From Mycolicibacterium sp. CBMA 226 (GTDB taxonomy: Bacteria; Actinomycetota; Actinomycetes; Mycobacteriales; Mycobacteriaceae), in contig NZ_VTGY01000001.1 of assembly GCF_009729075.1 (NCBI RefSeq), positions 248,001 to 312,000 of the forward strand: a stretch of DNA of 64,000 nt, read 5' to 3'. The notes beneath the pieces are model-generated. The model ran no database searches, was not told where the DNA came from, and saw nothing but the letters and a program-made list of their open reading frames with translations. Below, in pieces: positions 48,267 to 58,671 of the stretch (its first letter is position 1; every line of letters begins with the position of its first letter). The position numbers and the translations under genes are program-made.

Positions 48267-48607
48267 GCACGGCCGTCGAGGCCCGGGCGCCGCTGTTCGA
48301 CGCCCTCGGCGATCCCAATCGGCTACGCATCGTCGTGCGCCTCTGCGAGACCGGCCCATGCTCGACATCGCAAGTGACACAGGTGATCCCGGTGACCCGT
48401 CAGGCGGCCACCAAACATCTGCTGCTGTTGGAGGCGGTGGGACTGGTGACCAGTAGCAGGCACGGGCGAGAGCGCATCTGGCGGATTCAGCCGGACCCTC
48501 TCGCCGACGCCAGCGAGTACCTGACCGCGCTCTCGAAGCGTTGGGACCGGGCGCTGGACCGACTGCGGAGCTACGTTGAGGATCAGCCTGAAGACCCCAT
48601 CGAATAG
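48263..48607 (+). CDS. ArsR-family winged-helix regulator
   Basis: 114 residues from the GTG at 48263 overlapping the SRPBCC stop. FDALGDPNRLRIVVRLCETG, TSQVTQVIPVTRQAATKHLL and GLVTSSRHGRERIWRI are the ArsR winged helix. Metal-binding cysteine motifs (ELCVCDL) are absent, so it is of the non-metal subgroup usually paired with AHSA1 proteins. Probably regulates its own operon. Confidence 0.82.
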   Translation: MSTAVEARAPLFDALGDPNRLRIVVRLCETGPCSTSQVTQVIPVTRQAATKHLLLLEAVGLVTSSRHGRERIWRIQPDPLADASEYLTALSKRWDRALDRLRSYVEDQPEDPIE

Positions 48608-48610
48608 TGT
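48605..48610 (+). promoter_or_regulatory. -10 element overlapping the arsR stop codon
   Basis: TAGTGT includes the TAG stop of arsR and lies 7 bp before the GTG at 48618, consistent with a leaderless transcript for the methionine-synthase-like gene. Confidence 0.5.
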
Positions 48611-48617
48611 TGGCCGC

Positions 48618-49628
48618 GTGACTGTTTTCGCCCAGGCAACCGGTATCGGCTCGTGGCCGGGGACGGTCGCTCGGGAAGCGGCGGCGGTCGTGGTCGGCGA
48701 GCTGCCCGCCCTGCCGCATCTCGTGGAACTCCCGGCGCGTGGCATCGGTGCCGACATCATCGGACGGGCCGGTGCGCTCCTCGTCGACATCGGCATCGAC
48801 ACCGTCCCACGCGGCTATCGCATCGCCCCCGGCCGCAGCGCCGTCGTGCGCCGCGCCACGGGCCTGCTCGACGAGGACGTCGACGCGCTCGAAGAGGCGT
48901 GGGAGAAGGCCGGGTTGCGTGGTACCGGTCGGACCATCAAGGTGCAGGTGCCGGGTCCGCTGACACTGGCGGCCGAGCTCGAGTTGTCCGGCGGCCACCG
49001 GGCCATCACCGATCCGGGTGCCCTGCGGGACCTGACTGGTTCACTCGCCGAGGGCGTCGCGCATCACCGCGCCGAGGTGGCGCGGCGCTGTGACGCCGAC
49101 GTCGTGGTGCAGTTCGACGAACCGTCGCTGCCGGCTGCCCTCGCCGGGCGGTTGGCCGGCGTGACCCGGATGTCGCCGGTGGCGCCGGTCGACGCGCTGT
49201 TGGCCGCGAGTCTGCTCGACGAGTGCATCGCGACCGTCGGGGGACCGGTGAGCATCCACGTGTGCGCGACGGATGTGCCGTGGAAGACCCTGGCGCGAAC
49301 CGCTTTCAGCGCGATATCGGTCGATGCCGCCAAGCTGACCGCGGCCGATCTCGACGGCATCGGCGACTGGGTCGAGGCCGGCCGGACCATCATGCTCGGC
49401 GTGCTGCCGGGCATCGCCCCGGATCGTCCGGTCCCGGTCGAGAAGGTCGCGGCGACAGCTGCGAGCGTCACCGACCGGCTCGGGTTCCCCCGTGCCGTCC
49501 TGCGCGAGCGCGTCGGATTGACGCCCGCTTGCGGGTTGGCCGGTGCGACACAGACGTGGGCCCGCACCGCGTTGTCGCTGCTGCGCAAGGCCGCCGACGG
49601 CATCGCGCAAGACCCGGATGCTGCCTGA
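48618..49628 (+). CDS. MetE C-terminal-domain-like (cobalamin-independent methionine synthase family) protein
   Basis: 336 residues from the GTG at 48618. GIGSWPG opens the barrel; VVVQFDEPSLPAAL, SIHVCATD with the His-x-Cys zinc ligands and LTPACGLAGAT with the third Cys are the zinc and homocysteine site of MetE. The N-terminal half of full MetE is absent, as in Rv3015c and archaeal-type proteins. A role in methyl transfer to a thiol is likely but whether it makes methionine is not known. The start is supported by a leaderless -10 element. Confidence 0.8.
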   Translation: MTVFAQATGIGSWPGTVAREAAAVVVGELPALPHLVELPARGIGADIIGRAGALLVDIGIDTVPRGYRIAPGRSAVVRRATGLLDEDVDALEEAWEKAGLRGTGRTIKVQVPGPLTLAAELELSGGHRAITDPGALRDLTGSLAEGVAHHRAEVARRCDADVVVQFDEPSLPAALAGRLAGVTRMSPVAPVDALLAASLLDECIATVGGPVSIHVCATDVPWKTLARTAFSAISVDAAKLTAADLDGIGDWVEAGRTIMLGVLPGIAPDRPVPVEKVAATAASVTDRLGFPRAVLRERVGLTPACGLAGATQTWARTALSLLRKAADGIAQDPDAA

Positions 49629-49743
49629 CCCTTGACCTGCGCGGCGGCTGTGGAAATCGTCATCTCACGCGCGGCGACGTGCCATGATGAGAGTCCGGAG
49701 TGCGCAGGGGGTTGCCACTCAGCGGAACTGATCGGGGGCAGAC

Positions 49744-50435
<692 letters not shown>

Positions 50436-50439
<4 letters not shown>

Positions 50440-52052
50440 ACCTCGCGTATCTCGCGCAGTTCGCGGCGCAGAATCTTGCCGGCCGCGGACTTCGGGATCG
50501 CATCGATGAAAGCGACCTGCCGGACCTTCTTGTACGGCGCGACCTGGCCGGCGACGAATTCCATGATCTCCTCGCCGGACAGCGTGGACTGCGGTTGCAA
50601 GACCACGAACGCCTTCGGCACTTCCTCGCCCGATTCCGGATCACGGACCCCGACCACCGCCGTATCGGCGATACCGGGGTGCGTCAGCAGGACGGCCTCG
50701 AGCTCGGCCGGCGGCACCTGGTAGCCCTTGTACTTGATGAGTTCCTTGAGCCGGTCGACGATGTAGATGCAACCGCTGGCGTCGACCCGGGCCAGGTCAC
50801 CGGTGTGCAGGAAGCCGTCTGCATCGATGGTCTCGCGGGTGGCCGTGTCGTTGTTGAGATAACCGGCCATGACGTTGGGTCCGCGGAAACACAGTTCGCC
50901 GACCTCGCTCAGGCCGTGCTTGGGCCGGCTGATCTCGGTTCCCGTATCGGGGTCGACGATCTTGCTGACGGCGCCCGGCACGGTCCAGCCGCACGAGCTC
51001 AGCGGTGCGACGGCGCCGACGAGTTCGCGGCCGCCGTCGAACGGCATGCAGTGGCTGACCGGGCTGAGCTCGCTCATGCCGTAGCCCTGCACGATGGGGC
51101 AGCCGAGGCGGTCAGCGACCGCCATTCCCAGATCGTCGTCGAGCGGCGCCGCGCCCGACATCAGGCCCTTCAGGGAATCGAGCCGGTAGGTGTTGACCAT
51201 CGGGTGCTTGGCCAGCGCCACTGCCACCGGCGGCGCGATGAACGCGTAGGTGCACTTGTGGTTCTGGATGGCCTCGAGGAACTGCGCCAGGTCGAAACTG
51301 GGCATGATGACCAGCCGGGCCCGGGCGTGCAGGACCGAGTTGAGCAGCACCGTCATGCCGTAGATGTGGAAGAACGGCAGCACCGCCAGCACGCGGTCGT
51401 CCGGGACCAGGCCCTGGACCGGCCGAATCTGCGCCACATTCGCCGCCAGATTCCGGTGGGTCAGCATGACGCCCTTGGGATTTCCCGTGGTGCCCGAGCT
51501 GTATGGCAGGGCCGCCAGATGGGTGGCCGGGTCGAAGCTGACCGGCGGCGCGGGCAGGGCGGCATCGAGCAGTTCGGCGGCATTCGGATGACCGTCGACC
51601 ACGGTGCCGGGACCGTCGAGCACGACGATGCGGTCGGCCGCCAGGCCGACCTCGCCGGCAGCCTGCAGCGCCTGCGGAGCCAGCGCCGTGACGGTTATCA
51701 GCATGGCGGCGCCGGAGTCGGTCAGCTGCTTGGCGATGTCCTTGGCGGTGAACAACGCGTTGATCGTCGTCGCCGTGGCGCCGGACCGCAGGATGCCGTG
51801 GAACGCGACGGCGAACGCGGCGCTGTTGGGGGCCAGCAGACCCACCACGTCGCCGACACCCAGACCGCGGGCGGCCAGCGCACCGGCGAATGCCTCGATA
51901 CGGGTGGTCAGCTCGCGATAGGTGTACTCAGCACCGGTCGCCACCTCGGTGATGGCGATGCGATCGGCATCCGGCTCGAGGTCGCCGAAGATGTACTCGT
52001 AGACGGCGGTCGTCGGGATCTGGACCTCGGGAAAAGGGCTGGCGATAGTCAT
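50436..52052 (-). CDS. 4-coumarate:CoA ligase-like acyl-CoA synthetase
   Basis: 538 residues of the adenylate-forming superfamily: YSSGTTGNPKGVMLTH (P-loop), YGMSELSP, GFLHTGDLARVD, YIVDRLKELIKYKGYQVPPAELE and the catalytic Lys near the end in KSAAGKILRRELR. The sequence has the plant 4CL/luciferase-type spacing. It activates a carboxylic acid (aromatic or fatty) as an adenylate and then a CoA thioester. No pathway partners adjoin it; a ferredoxin remnant lies directly upstream. Confidence 0.87.
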
Positions 52053-52132
52053 GGCGTCTTAGATCGAACCATGCCGAGGTGACGGGCGTCATGCAGGTTG
52101 GTTGCCGTTGTCGGGCCGGTTGTCGGGGCGCG

Positions 52133-52315
52133 TTACATCTCGTCGGCCAAGCGCAACGCCCCCGTCGGGCACGCCGCCACGGTGCGTCTCAGCACCGCCG
52201 GATCGGCGTCGGTGGTGTCACCGATGTCGACCGTGCCGCTGTCGCCGGTCGTGCGGCGGTCGATCTCGGCAGTGTTGTCGTCCTGAATTCCCTTGTGCCC
52301 CTTTGGTTTCAGTAG
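52133..52315 (-). pseudogene. C-terminal remnant of a small ferredoxin
   Basis: Minus-strand open frame without a usable start codon, following an in-frame TGA (52316-52318). It reads GIQDDNTAEIDRRTTGDSG then AVLRRTVAACPTGALRLADE and ends in TAA. ACPTGALRL with an upstream acidic strand is the C-terminal half of actinobacterial 3Fe-4S/4Fe-4S ferredoxins; the N-terminal part with the other cluster cysteines is missing. The break lies next to the 13E12 remnant. Confidence 0.7.
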
Positions 52316-52342
52316 TCACAAGCTGCCGTTCCTGTCGGTGGT

Positions 52343-52358
52343 TCGAACTAATATTCGA
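52343..52358. promoter_or_regulatory. LexA (SOS) box of the 13E12 remnant
   Basis: TCGAAC-TAAT-ATTCGA differs from the LexA consensus at one position (ATTCGA for GTTCGA) and sits 2 bp before the ATG at 52361. Confidence 0.7.
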
Positions 52359-52360
52359 AT

Positions 52361-52639
52361 ATGGTCGCAGTTGTCCATCCCGATATCGACTCAGCGCTCG
52401 ACGCGCTGGATTCGGCGGTGGATACGCTCAACGGTCTGTCATTCGACAACCTGGCGTGCCCTGAGTTGCTGGCGGTGCTGTCGCGGTTGGAGCGGGCCGC
52501 GCGGCGGTTGCCGGTGGCCGAGCAGGTAACGCTTGTTACGCCAACGGGATTGGTAGCGGGCGAGCCGACCGCGGACCGGGCCAACAAGGCCCTGTCCGCG
52601 GCATCGACGTGCGCGTGTGGTGGGCAGACGGCAAGCTGA
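52361..52639 (+). pseudogene. N-terminal remnant of a DUF222/13E12 gene
   Basis: 92 codons. VHPDIDSALDALDSAVDTLN, LACPELLAVLSRLERAARRL and PVAEQ match the DUF222 N-terminus; homology then ends, and the frame closes after SAASTCACGGQTAS instead of running about 400 residues. With its own SOS box retained, this is a truncated copy of the same family as the gene at 1-607. Confidence 0.7.
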
Positions 52640-52654
52640 ACAGCAGAAAACGGA

Positions 52655-53071
52655 CTAACCCTCGCCGCGGTCCAGCAGTTCGCTCGAGCCGAGGACGCGT
52701 TCGATCCGGACCTCGATCACCACGCGCCTTGGGTTCACCCGGGGTGTGCGGTAGCGCTGGGCGTATCGCAGCTCGGCGTCGCGGACGTCGTCGGCGTTAT
52801 TGCTGACCGTCGACTTGCCCTCGAGGGACAGCCACCGGGCACCGTCGACCTGGCTCAGCACGGCGACCCCCCGCTGGGCCGCATTGAGCGCCTTCTGGGA
52901 ACCGCCGGTGGTGATGACGCGTGCGATGTGGGTCTTCGGGTCGAAGGTGAAACCGACAGCGACGACGTGCGGGGAATTGTCCGACCGCAGGGTCGTCAGC
53001 ATCGCCAGATGACGCTCGGTGAGGAATGCCAGCGCGTCACTGGTGAGCCGTGTCGTTGCCTTCGCCATCAT
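52655..53071 (-). CDS. F420-dependent biliverdin-reductase-type PPOX protein (Rv2074-like)
   Basis: 138 residues. [40 protein letters not shown] and [15 protein letters not shown] match Rv2074 nearly throughout as I recall it; Rv2074 reduces biliverdin with F420H2. Start chosen at the ATG 53069-53071; a neighbouring ATG and a TTG are alternatives. It is divergent from the SDR at 53104, as in M. tuberculosis Rv2074-Rv2073c. Confidence 0.87.
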   Translation of the reverse strand: MMAKATTRLTSDALAFLTERHLAMLTTLRSDNSPHVVAVGFTFDPKTHIARVITTGGSQKALNAAQRGVAVLSQVDGARWLSLEGKSTVSNNADDVRDAELRYAQRYRTPRVNPRRVVIEVRIERVLGSSELLDRGEG

Positions 53072-53103
53072 GGTCAAAAGTAGCGCAGGTGATAATCGCA
53101 GCC

Positions 53104-53862
53104 GTGAGCGACACGGCGGATACCGGCGGCGAGGTGGTCGTCATCTTCGGCGGCCGTAGCGAGATCGGCCTGGAACTGGCCACCCGGCTGGCGCCGGGCA
53201 ACATTGTGGTGCTCGCGGCCCGCCGGCCCGGCCAGCTGACCGACGAGGTGCAGGCCGTGCGTGCGGCCGGTGCCGCCGACGTGCGGACCTGCCAGTTCGA
53301 CGCCGACGACCTGAGCTCACACGCGGTTCTGGTGAACGCGATCGAAGCCGAGCACGGCCCGATCGGTACCGCGGTCCTGGCCTTCGGCGTCCTCGGTGAC
53401 CAGGCGCGGGCCGAGGACGACGCCGCGCACGCGGTGGCCGTCGTGCACACCGACTACGTGGCCCAGGTGAATCTCTTGACCCTGCTGGCGCACCGCATGC
53501 GTGCGGCCGGCCGGGGACGGCTGGTGGTGTTCTCGTCGATCGCCGGCGCACGCGTTCGCCGGGCCAACTACGTCTACGGGTCGGCCAAGGCAGGTCTGGA
53601 CGGCTTCGCCTGCGGGCTGGCCGACGCGCTGCACGGCACCGGCGTCCAGCTGCTGATCGTGCGGCCCGGCTTCGTGATCGGCCGGATGACCGAAGGCATG
53701 GACCCGGCGCCGATGTCGAGCACGCCCGGCCAGGTCGCCGAGGCGGCCGCGAGAGCGCTGGCCAAGGGCAAGTCTGCGGTGTGGGTGCCCTGGGGTATCC
53801 GGCCGCTGATCTTCGCGACTCGGTTCGTGCCGAAAGCGATCTGGCGGAAGATGCCCAGGTGA
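53104..53862 (+). CDS. SDR family oxidoreductase (Rv2073c-like)
   Basis: 252 residues from the GTG at 53104; GATAAT (53091-53096) 7 bp upstream suggests a leaderless start. [18 protein letters not shown] is a variant Rossmann loop (GGxSxIG), [10 protein letters not shown] and [13 protein letters not shown] the catalytic Ser and YxxxK. The sequence type resembles DprE2-like reductases. It overlaps cobL by 4 bp, so it heads the cobLMK transcript, although no cobalamin role is known for it. Confidence 0.82.
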   Translation: MSDTADTGGEVVVIFGGRSEIGLELATRLAPGNIVVLAARRPGQLTDEVQAVRAAGAADVRTCQFDADDLSSHAVLVNAIEAEHGPIGTAVLAFGVLGDQARAEDDAAHAVAVVHTDYVAQVNLLTLLAHRMRAAGRGRLVVFSSIAGARVRRANYVYGSAKAGLDGFACGLADALHGTGVQLLIVRPGFVIGRMTEGMDPAPMSSTPGQVAEAAARALAKGKSAVWVPWGIRPLIFATRFVPKAIWRKMPR

Positions 53863-55046
53863 CCGGGAACGAAGGGAAAATCACCGTCGTCGGTATCGGT
53901 GCCGACGGCATGGCCGGGCTCGGCCGGGCCGTCCGTGACGAACTGCTCAGTGCCACAGTCATTTTCGGCGGTCCGCGGCAACTGGACCTGCTGGACGCGG
54001 AGGTGGCCGCGGAGCGCCGCGCGTGGCCGTCGCCGATGCTGTCGGCCCTGCCCACGTTGTTCGACGGGCTGGGCGACGTTCACGTGGTGGCTTCCGGTGA
54101 TCCGATGCTGCACGGTGTCGGCGCGACGTTGATCCGGCTGTTCGGTCGGGATCGGGTGACGGTGCTGCCGCACGTGTCCTCGGTGACGCTGGCGTGCGCG
54201 CGACTGGGGTGGAGCGTGCAGGACACCGAGGTGATCAGCCTCGTCAACGCCGCACCCCACACCGCGATGCGACTGGGCGGACAAGCAGTGGTCCTGTCCA
54301 AAGGCGCCGACACCCCGCGGGCATTGGCCCGGCTGCTCACCGAAGCCCGTCGTGGCCAATCGGAGTTCACCGTCCTGGAACAGCTTGGTGGGCCGGCCGA
54401 ACGCATCACCACCCTGACCGCCACGGAGTGGGACGCCGTGGACGGAACGGTCGATGCGCTGAATGTCATTGCGGTGCGGTATCTCCCCGACGCGCGGATC
54501 GGGGCAGCGTTGCCGGACAGCGCTTTCGCGCACGACGGGCAGATCACCAAACAGCACATCCGCGCGGTGACTATGGCCACGCTGCAGCCGCGCCCGGATC
54601 AAATCCTCTGGGACGTCGGCGCGGGTTCGGGCAGTGTGGCGATCGAATGGTGCCGGGCCTCGGGAGGTCGGGCGGTCGCCTTCGAGAGCGATGACGCGCG
54701 CCGCGAGCGGATCACCGCCAACGTCACCACGTTCGGCGTCCGCGTCGATGTCCGTGGCGCGGCACCGGAGAGTTTCGCCGAGGTGGCCGCGCCCGACACC
54801 ATCTTCATCGGTGGCGGCCTGACCCGGCCCGGTCTGTTCGACGCCTGTTTCGAGGCGCTCGAATCAGGCGGCAGACTGGTCGCCAATGCGGTGACGGCGG
54901 AGTCGGAAGCCTTTGTTGTACAACTCTATTCGAGGCTGGGTGGCGACCTGCGCCGCTTCCAGCACTATCACGGCGAACCGATCGGTGGCTTCACCGGTTG
55001 GCGCCCGGCATTGCCGATAACCCAGTGGACGGTGGTCAAGAAATGA
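53859..55046 (+). CDS. cobL: Precorrin-6Y C5,15-methyltransferase (decarboxylating)
   Basis: 395 residues from a GTG overlapping the SDR stop. The N-terminal CbiE-type domain (ITVVGIGADGMAGLG, DPMLHGVGATLI, VTVLPHVSSVTLACARLGW) is fused to a CbiT-type methyltransferase (ILWDVGAGSGSVAIEW, FIGGGLTRP). It methylates C5 and C15 and decarboxylates in the aerobic cobalamin pathway. It overlaps cobM by 4 bp. Confidence 0.95.
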   Translation: MTGNEGKITVVGIGADGMAGLGRAVRDELLSATVIFGGPRQLDLLDAEVAAERRAWPSPMLSALPTLFDGLGDVHVVASGDPMLHGVGATLIRLFGRDRVTVLPHVSSVTLACARLGWSVQDTEVISLVNAAPHTAMRLGGQAVVLSKGADTPRALARLLTEARRGQSEFTVLEQLGGPAERITTLTATEWDAVDGTVDALNVIAVRYLPDARIGAALPDSAFAHDGQITKQHIRAVTMATLQPRPDQILWDVGAGSGSVAIEWCRASGGRAVAFESDDARRERITANVTTFGVRVDVRGAAPESFAEVAAPDTIFIGGGLTRPGLFDACFEALESGGRLVANAVTAESEAFVVQLYSRLGGDLRRFQHYHGEPIGGFTGWRPALPITQWTVVKK

Positions 55047-55798
55047 CGGTGTACTTCATCGGCGCGGGGCCCGGCGCCGCCGACCTCATCACCGTGCGGG
55101 GGCAGCGGCTGCTGCGGTCGTGCCAGGTCTGCCTGTACGCCGGCTCGATCATGCCCGACGATCTGCTGGCGGAGTGCCCGTCGGAGGCACGGGTGATCGA
55201 TACCGGTCCGCTCGACCTGGAGCAGATCATCGGCGAACTGTCCGCCGCCCATGGCGCCGGGCTCGACGTGGCGCGCCTGCACTCCGGCGACCCGTCGATC
55301 TACAGTGCGGTCGCCGAGCAGTGCCGACGGCTGGACGAGCTCGGTATCGACTACGAAATCGTCCCGGGCGTACCGGCTTTCGCGGCCGCCGCCGCGGCGC
55401 TCGGGCGGGAGCTGACGGTTCCCGGCGTCGCTCAGACCGTCACCCTGTCCCGGGTGGCGACGCTGTCGACGGCGATGCCCCCCGGCGAGGATCTCGTCAG
55501 CCTGTCGAAGCCCGGCGCCACATTGGTGCTGCACCTGGCGGCCGCGCAGATCGACCACATCGTCCCGCAGCTGCTCGAGGGCGGATACCGCCCGGAAACC
55601 CCCTGCGCGGTCGTGGCTTTCGTCAGCTGGCCGGCCGAACAGGTCATCACCTGCACCTTGTCCGAACTGGCCGAGCGAACGAAAGCCGCCGGCATCACCA
55701 AGACCGCGGTCATCTTAGTCGGAGATGCGCTGGGGGCCCAGGGATTTGCCGAGAGCTACCTGTATTCGAGCGGTCGCCGTCGCGGGGCGACACATTGA
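55043..55798 (+). CDS. cobM: Precorrin-4 C11-methyltransferase
   Basis: 251 residues from the ATG overlapping the cobL stop. VYFIGAGPGAADLITVRG and ARLHSGDPSIYSAVAEQ are the tetrapyrrole methylase signatures, with YEIVPGVPAFAAAAAALG following. It adds the C11 methyl group using SAM. The stop overlaps the cobK TTG start. Confidence 0.95.
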   Translation: MTVYFIGAGPGAADLITVRGQRLLRSCQVCLYAGSIMPDDLLAECPSEARVIDTGPLDLEQIIGELSAAHGAGLDVARLHSGDPSIYSAVAEQCRRLDELGIDYEIVPGVPAFAAAAAALGRELTVPGVAQTVTLSRVATLSTAMPPGEDLVSLSKPGATLVLHLAAAQIDHIVPQLLEGGYRPETPCAVVAFVSWPAEQVITCTLSELAERTKAAGITKTAVILVGDALGAQGFAESYLYSSGRRRGATH

Positions 55799-56520
55799 CG
55801 AAACTGCTGCTCCTGGGCGGGACATCCGAAGCGCGGGCGCTGGCCAACCGGCTGCACCCCGACGTCGAGCTGACCAGCTCCCTCGCCGGCCGGGTCCCTG
55901 ACCCGGCGCTGCCGGTCGGTCCGGTGCGGATCGGTGGCTTCGGCGGCGTCGACGGCCTGCGAACGTATTTGCAGGACAACGAGATCACCGCGGTCGTCGA
56001 CGCCACACACCCCTTCGCCGCCAACATCACCGCCAACGCCGCGAAGGCGTGTGCCGCCTTGCGGCTACCGCATCTGGTGCTGGCGCGGCCGGCGTGGCCG
56101 GCCGGTGACGCCGTCGTCGTCGCCGATGACGGGCAGGCCGCACAGACCGTCAAAGACCATGGCTACGAACGGGTCTTCCTCACCACGGGACGCTCGGGCA
56201 CGACGGCGTTCCGCGCATCCGGCGCGTGGTTCCTGATCCGTGCCGTCACGCCGCCGGAGGCCGACACCTTGCCGCCGCACCACGAAATCCTGTTGTCCCG
56301 CGGCCCGTACGACTACGACAACGAGCTGGCGCTGCTGCGTGACCACCGCATCGATGCCCTGGTCACCAAGAACAGCGGTGGCAGCATGACGCGGGCGAAA
56401 ATCGATGCGGCACAAGCGCTGAACGTGCCGGTGATCATGGTGGACCGGCCGGCACTGCCGGCCGGCGTGACGACGGCCGGCACCGTCGAGGATGCCGAAC
56501 GCTGGGTTCGTGAGTTGTAG
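55795..56520 (+). CDS. cobK: Precorrin-6A reductase
   Basis: 241 residues from a TTG overlapping the cobM stop (TTGA). LLLLGGTSEARALANRL is the NADPH-binding start, then VDATHPFAANITANA, VFLTTGRSGTTAF and VTKNSGGSMTRAKIDAA, all typical of CobK. It reduces precorrin-6A to 6B. Last gene before a strong hairpin that separates it from the convergent cobIJ. Confidence 0.94.
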   Translation: MTKLLLLGGTSEARALANRLHPDVELTSSLAGRVPDPALPVGPVRIGGFGGVDGLRTYLQDNEITAVVDATHPFAANITANAAKACAALRLPHLVLARPAWPAGDAVVVADDGQAAQTVKDHGYERVFLTTGRSGTTAFRASGAWFLIRAVTPPEADTLPPHHEILLSRGPYDYDNELALLRDHRIDALVTKNSGGSMTRAKIDAAQALNVPVIMVDRPALPAGVTTAGTVEDAERWVREL

Positions 56521-56521
56521 C

Positions 56522-56570
56522 GATTTGTGCACGATTTTCCGCGGCGACCGCGGAAAATCGTGCACAAATC
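56522..56570. terminator. Perfect 23-bp-arm inverted repeat between convergent cobK and cobIJ
   Basis: Arms 56522-56544 and 56548-56570 are perfectly complementary with a 3-bp loop; the left arm starts GATTTGTGCACGATTTTC. It contains AAAATC/GATTTT runs on both sides and starts 1 bp after the cobK stop and ends 5 bp before the cobIJ stop, so it should terminate both transcripts. Confidence 0.85.
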
Positions 56571-56575
56571 CCTGG

Positions 56576-58042
56576 TCAGCTGGGGTAGGTCCGGGGGGTG
56601 AAGACGCGGTCGCCCTCGGGGGTGGTGTGCCACACCGTCTGTGACGATCCGATGATCAGCATGCAGCGCATGTCGATCTCGGCCGGTTTGAGGTCGGCCA
56701 GGCGCACCACTCGCACGGATTCATCGGGTCCGGCCACGTCGCGACCGATGACGACGGGGGTGTTCGGGTCCCGGTATTCCATCAGCAGGTCCTGCATGGC
56801 GGCCACCTGCCACGTGCGGGTCTTGGACGCCGGGTTGTAGATCGCGAGCACCAGGTCGGCGCGGGCGGCGGCAGTGAGCCGCGTGGCGATGATGTCCCAC
56901 GGCTTGAGCCGGTCGGACAGCGAGATCACCGCATAGTCGTGGCCGAGGGGTGCACCGACCCGGCTGGCCACGGCCTGCGCCGCGGTCATCGCCGGGACGA
57001 CCCGCACCGCGACGCCCGGCCACTGCCGGGCCTCCTCGAGCACCGCGGTGGCCATCGCGAACACGCCGGGATCACCGGAGGACACCACTGCGACGGTGCG
57101 GCCCTGCTGGGCCAGCGTGCAGGCCAGTTCGGCGCGGGCGCGTTCGTCGGTGTTGTCGCTCGGGTGACGCTGCTGGCCGGGACGGTCCGGCACGCGGTCC
57201 AGATACGGGCCGTAGCCGATCAGGTCGGTGGCGGCCGCCAGTTCCCGACGGGTCTGGGCCGTCGTCCACTCCGGGTCGCCCGGGCCGAGCCCGACCACAA
57301 CAACACTTCCGCCGCTGCCGCCCTCACGACGAGAACCCGGCAAGATCGCGATCGAGAAGTACGGCACCGTCGTCTCGTCGACATCGGCGGCCGGCAGCAC
57401 GCGTTGCGCCTCGGTGCTCGCGCGCTCGACATAGAACGCCTCGTCCAGCCGTCCGGCCGACGAAAGTGCCTGCCGTACAGCCGGGTACGAGCGGCCCAGC
57501 TTCATCACGACAGCGGCGTCGGTGTCGGCCAACCGGCGCTGCAGCTCGCCGGCCGGCAGGGTGCCGGGCAGGACCGTCAGCACCTGCTCGCCCTGCACCA
57601 GCGGTGTCGAGATCGCGGCCGACGCGGCGCTGACGGACGTCACGCCCGGTACGATCACCGCGTCGAAGCGCGCGGTCAGCCTGGTGTGCATGTGCATGTA
57701 GGAGCTGTAGAACAGCGGATCGCCCTCGGCGAGCAGCGCGACGTTGCGGCCCGCGGCCAGGTGGGTGGCGATGCGCTCGGCGGCCTCGGCGTAGAAGTCT
57801 TCGATGGCGCCGTTGTATCCACCCGGGTGCGACGTGGTCTCGGTCGTCACCGGGTAGACCAGATGCTCCTCGATCTGGCCGAGCCGCAGATACGGTTCGG
57901 CGATGCGGCGCGCGATGCTGTGGCCGTGCCGCGCGCTGTGGTAAGCCACCACGTCGGCGTCACCGATCAGGCGCGCGGCCTTGACCGTCACCAGTTCCGG
58001 GTCACCGGGGCCCAGGCCGACACCGTAGAGCGTTCCCGTCAT
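56576..58042 (-). CDS. cobIJ: Fused precorrin-2 C20- / precorrin-3B C17-methyltransferase
   Basis: 488 residues. The first half is CobI ([52 protein letters not shown]), the second from about residue 240 is CobJ ([56 protein letters not shown]). Two enzymes in one chain, as in M. tuberculosis Rv2066. Both use SAM to methylate the corrin precursor. It overlaps cobH by 4 bp. Confidence 0.95.
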   Translation of the reverse strand: MTGTLYGVGLGPGDPELVTVKAARLIGDADVVAYHSARHGHSIARRIAEPYLRLGQIEEHLVYPVTTETTSHPGGYNGAIEDFYAEAAERIATHLAAGRNVALLAEGDPLFYSSYMHMHTRLTARFDAVIVPGVTSVSAASAAISTPLVQGEQVLTVLPGTLPAGELQRRLADTDAAVVMKLGRSYPAVRQALSSAGRLDEAFYVERASTEAQRVLPAADVDETTVPYFSIAILPGSRREGGSGGSVVVVGLGPGDPEWTTAQTRRELAAATDLIGYGPYLDRVPDRPGQQRHPSDNTDERARAELACTLAQQGRTVAVVSSGDPGVFAMATAVLEEARQWPGVAVRVVPAMTAAQAVASRVGAPLGHDYAVISLSDRLKPWDIIATRLTAAARADLVLAIYNPASKTRTWQVAAMQDLLMEYRDPNTPVVIGRDVAGPDESVRVVRLADLKPAEIDMRCMLIIGSSQTVWHTTPEGDRVFTPRTYPS

Positions 58043-58665
58043 TCGCGTTCACTCGCAATCGCATTCACCGCGGCGGCGGCCATGGCGCTACCGCCACGCC
58101 GCCCCGTCACCACCAGATAATCCATGCCGCGCGGCCGCGCGATCAGTTCGTCCTTCGACTGTGCCGAGCCGACGAAGCCCACCGGGCCGCCCAGCACCGC
58201 GGCCGGCACGGGCGCCCCCTCGTCGAGCAGCTCCAGCAGCCGGAACAGGGCGGTCGGTGCATTGCCGATGGCCAGCACGGCGCCGCCGAGCCGGTCGGCC
58301 CATAGATCGACGGCCGCGGCGGAACGGGTGCTGCCGAGCTTCGCGGCCATGGCGGGCGCACCCGGGTCGGCGACCAGCGACACCACCTCGTTGTCCGCGG
58401 GCAGCCGTGAGCGCGTGATGCCGGCCGCCACCATCGACGAGTCGCACAGGATCGGGGCGCCGGCGGCCAGCGCCGCGTGCGTGCGGGCCACCACGTTGTC
58501 GGTGTAGGCGACGTGTTCGGTGACGTCGACCTGGCCGCAGGTATGGATCAGACGGACGACGACGCGCGAGACGTCGTCGGGAAATCGCGCCAGGTCCGCC
58601 TCGGCGCGGATCGTCGCGAACGACTGCCGGTAGATCTCCGCAGCGTCGCGGACGTAGTCGAGCAC
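58039..58665 (-). CDS. cobH: Precorrin-8X methylmutase
   Basis: 208 residues from a [35 protein letters not shown] with the catalytic His, [12 protein letters not shown] and [14 protein letters not shown] are CobH signatures. It moves the methyl group from C11 to C12 to yield hydrogenobyrinate. A leaderless -10 (58672-58677) lies 6 bp upstream of the GTG and overlaps the cobG stop codon. Confidence 0.95.
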   Translation of the reverse strand: MLDYVRDAAEIYRQSFATIRAEADLARFPDDVSRVVVRLIHTCGQVDVTEHVAYTDNVVARTHAALAAGAPILCDSSMVAAGITRSRLPADNEVVSLVADPGAPAMAAKLGSTRSAAAVDLWADRLGGAVLAIGNAPTALFRLLELLDEGAPVPAAVLGGPVGFVGSAQSKDELIARPRGMDYLVVTGRRGGSAMAAAAVNAIASERE

Positions 58666-58671
58666 GCGATA

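Noticed and set aside
47243..48607. A single 454-residue fusion of S9 propeller and ArsR
   Set aside because: The middle overlaps the SRPBCC gene, which has its own AGGAGG site and real codon bias; the continuous frame is coincidental.
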